Origin: Aquaspirillum sp. LM1
GTDB taxonomy: Bacteria > Pseudomonadota > Gammaproteobacteria > Burkholderiales > Aquaspirillaceae
Direction: 5' to 3'
NCBI RefSeq assembly: GCF_002002905.1
Contig: NZ_CP019509.1
Coordinates: forward strand, 1,488,001-1,552,000
DNA: 64,000 nt
The number at the start of each line of letters is the position of its first letter. Within the stretch, counting starts at the first letter, position 1. Positions 62,762 through 64,000 of this stretch are shown in pieces. Below the pieces are notes generated by a model that had not been told where the DNA came from, ran no database searches, and saw only the letters and a program-made list of their open reading frames with translations. The translations under genes and the position numbers were made by a program.

Positions 62762-63328
62762 ATGAAACCCCTGCTGACCCGACGCCATTTTTTGCGTGCT
62801 GGCCTGGCTGGCGGCGCGCTGCTGCTGGGCGTGCGCCTGGCCTGGGGGCCGTTTGCCCGCATGCGTCTGGCCGATGTGCCGGAACAGTTCAAGGTGTTGA
62901 ACGAACGCACCGCCACTGCCCTGGCGGCAATTGCCCCGGCCATGCTGGGCTCGGTGCTGCCGCCAGAAGACGCGGAAGACGCCCGTCTGGCGGCGCTGCA
63001 TGCGCTGCTCAAGGCGATTGACCAGGCCATTGCCGCCCTGCCGGTGCCGGTGCAGGCCGAAGTGACCCAGCTGCTGGATTTGCTGATTTTTCCGCTTACC
63101 CGGCGCTGGCTGGCCGGCATTCGCGGCGAATGGACCCGCGCCAGCGAAGCGGAGATTACCGATTTTCTGTATGGCTGGCGCACCAGCCGCTTTCAGCTAT
63201 TGCGCGCCGGCTATCAGGGCTTGCATCAATTACTGTGTGCTGGCTGGTATGCGTTACCCACCAGCCAGCAGGCCATTGGCTACCCCGGCCCGCCCGCGCA
63301 CTGGCTGGCGGCAAGGAACCCGACATGA
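62762..63328 (+). CDS. Tat-exported small subunit-like protein of a GMC dehydrogenase
   Basis: A 188-aa protein whose N-terminus TRRHFLRAGLAGGALLLG is a twin-arginine signal, so it is exported folded or anchors a partner. The mature part is helical (TALAAIAPAMLGSVLP, LLDLLIFPLTRRWLAG), like the gluconate 2-dehydrogenase subunit 3 family. Its stop overlaps the start of the GMC oxidoreductase gene by 4 bases. It probably pairs with that flavoprotein and carries it through the Tat pathway. Confidence 0.8.
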   Translation: MKPLLTRRHFLRAGLAGGALLLGVRLAWGPFARMRLADVPEQFKVLNERTATALAAIAPAMLGSVLPPEDAEDARLAALHALLKAIDQAIAALPVPVQAEVTQLLDLLIFPLTRRWLAGIRGEWTRASEAEITDFLYGWRTSRFQLLRAGYQGLHQLLCAGWYALPTSQQAIGYPGPPAHWLAARNPT

Positions 63329-64000
63329 ATTTTCCTGATCCGATTGCCGCCGGGCTGGCCCGTGGCTGGCAGGTGGTAGATGCCGCCACGCTGAACGCCG
63401 ATGCCCGGTTTGACGCCGATGTGGTGATTGTGGGCACTGGCGCGGGCGGTGGCGTCAGTGCCGAAGTGCTGGCCCAGGCCGGGCTGAAGGTGCTGATGAT
63501 TGAAGAAGGCCCGCTGCCGCGCGGCAGTGATTTTCGCCTGCAGGAAACCGACGCCTACCCGCAGCTGTATCAGGCCTGCGCGGCGCGGCAAACCCAGGAC
63601 AAGGCCATCACCATCTTGCAGGGCCGCACCGTGGGCGGCTCCACCACGGTAAACTGGACGTCCTCGTTTCGCACCCCGGCCAGCACGCTGGCGGTGTGGC
63701 ACGAACGCTACGACCTGCCGCTGACCGAAGCGGAAATGCGCCCCTGGTTCGAGCAGATCGAAACCCGGCTGTCGGTGGTGGACTGGCCAGACGCGCCCAA
63801 CGCCAATAACGCACTGCTGGCGCGTGGCGCCCAACAGCTGGGCATCAGCCATGGGCGGATTCGGCGCAATGTCAAAGGCTGCTGGAACCTGGGCTACTGC
63901 GGCATGGGTTGCCCCATCCACGCCAAGCAGTCGATGCTGGTCACCACCATTCCGGCTGCGCTGGATCTGGGCGCGCGCCTTTTGGTGCGCTGTCGCGCCG
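63325..64000 (+). CDS. GMC-family FAD-dependent oxidoreductase (3' end outside the window)
   Basis: The frame starts MNFPDPIAAG and is open to the window end. It has the FAD-binding Rossmann motif DVVIVGTGAGGGVSAEVLAQAG at about 32-53, IEEGPLPRG and GRTVGGSTTVNWTS, the GMC signature. The C-terminal substrate and catalytic (His-His or His-Asn) region is cut off. It is coupled to the Tat-signal protein before it, so it is probably a periplasmic alcohol or sugar dehydrogenase. Confidence 0.9.
   Translation, partial: MNFPDPIAAGLARGWQVVDAATLNADARFDADVVIVGTGAGGGVSAEVLAQAGLKVLMIEEGPLPRGSDFRLQETDAYPQLYQACAARQTQDKAITILQGRTVGGSTTVNWTSSFRTPASTLAVWHERYDLPLTEAEMRPWFEQIETRLSVVDWPDAPNANNALLARGAQQLGISHGRIRRNVKGCWNLGYCGMGCPIHAKQSMLVTTIPAALDLGARLLVRCRA

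Noticed and set aside
1-64000. tRNA or rRNA genes
   Set aside because: No cloverleaf-like segment with a TTCGAAT-type T loop in the right context, or conserved rRNA segment, was found by eye; a covariance-model scan would be decisive.

Overview
The window looks like chromosomal DNA of a high-GC betaproteobacterium of the order Neisseriales (Chromobacteriaceae-like). This is inferred from the proteins, from the gyrA-serC-pheA order, and from many copies of a palindrome (ATTCCC-N8-GGGAAT) that matches the neisserial dRS3 repeat. I cannot name the genus. I saw no rRNA, tRNA or CRISPR array.

Layout. 1-6.8 kb is an accessory patch. It holds dut, an intact ISAs1-family insertion sequence with a 10-bp target duplication, a duplicated fragment of a hydroxypyruvate-isomerase-like gene between broken 115-bp repeats, an AT-rich two-gene island (a protein-kinase-like gene and a 160-aa partner of unknown function), a DUF6933-like gene with a nonsense-interrupted neighbour, and the intact isomerase gene. 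6.9-17.9 kb is core: two parvulin-type foldases, bolA, yciI, yciB, hrpA, a membrane-anchored BRCT protein, a ferredoxin, moeA, mobB and cytochrome c'. 18.0-22.3 kb is a zinc cluster (zur, a COG0523 GTPase, a 43-codon membrane ORF, znuC, znuB, znuA) behind a near-consensus Zur box. 22.7-27.6 kb holds a GDSL autotransporter esterase, a RidA-like protein and three unrecognised proteins. 27.7-34.8 kb is a core block: gyrA, two hotdog thioesterases, serC, an O-methyltransferase, pheA and a LOG protein. 35.5-42 kb alternates tandem repeat arrays with elbB, a DAHP synthase and a DUF2589-like pair.

42.2-45.9 kb is one large gene for a leucine-rich-repeat/Roc GTPase/COR/TIR protein, the most striking gene here and a candidate immune-type sensor. 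After it come a DmeR/DmeF-like metal-efflux pair, a MarR/aminotransferase divergon, an OhrR/glutathione-peroxidase pair, trxA, rho, a decayed IS200/IS605 TnpB element, a FIST-MCP cytoplasmic sensor, ppk2, glnS, a further repeat array, a CoxE-like VWA protein, an aldehyde dehydrogenase, and the start of a Tat-exported GMC oxidoreductase pair.

Two repeat families shape the accessory parts. One is a 115-bp element with about 13-bp inverted ends and TA duplications (six intact, at least three broken copies). The other is a 250-300-bp unit built on paired dRS3-like palindromes, single or in tandem (NIME-like). At three loci the two families abut. Three intact 115-bp copies sit exactly in the stop codon of a gene and regenerate it. 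All functional statements rest on reading motifs by eye; no database search was run.
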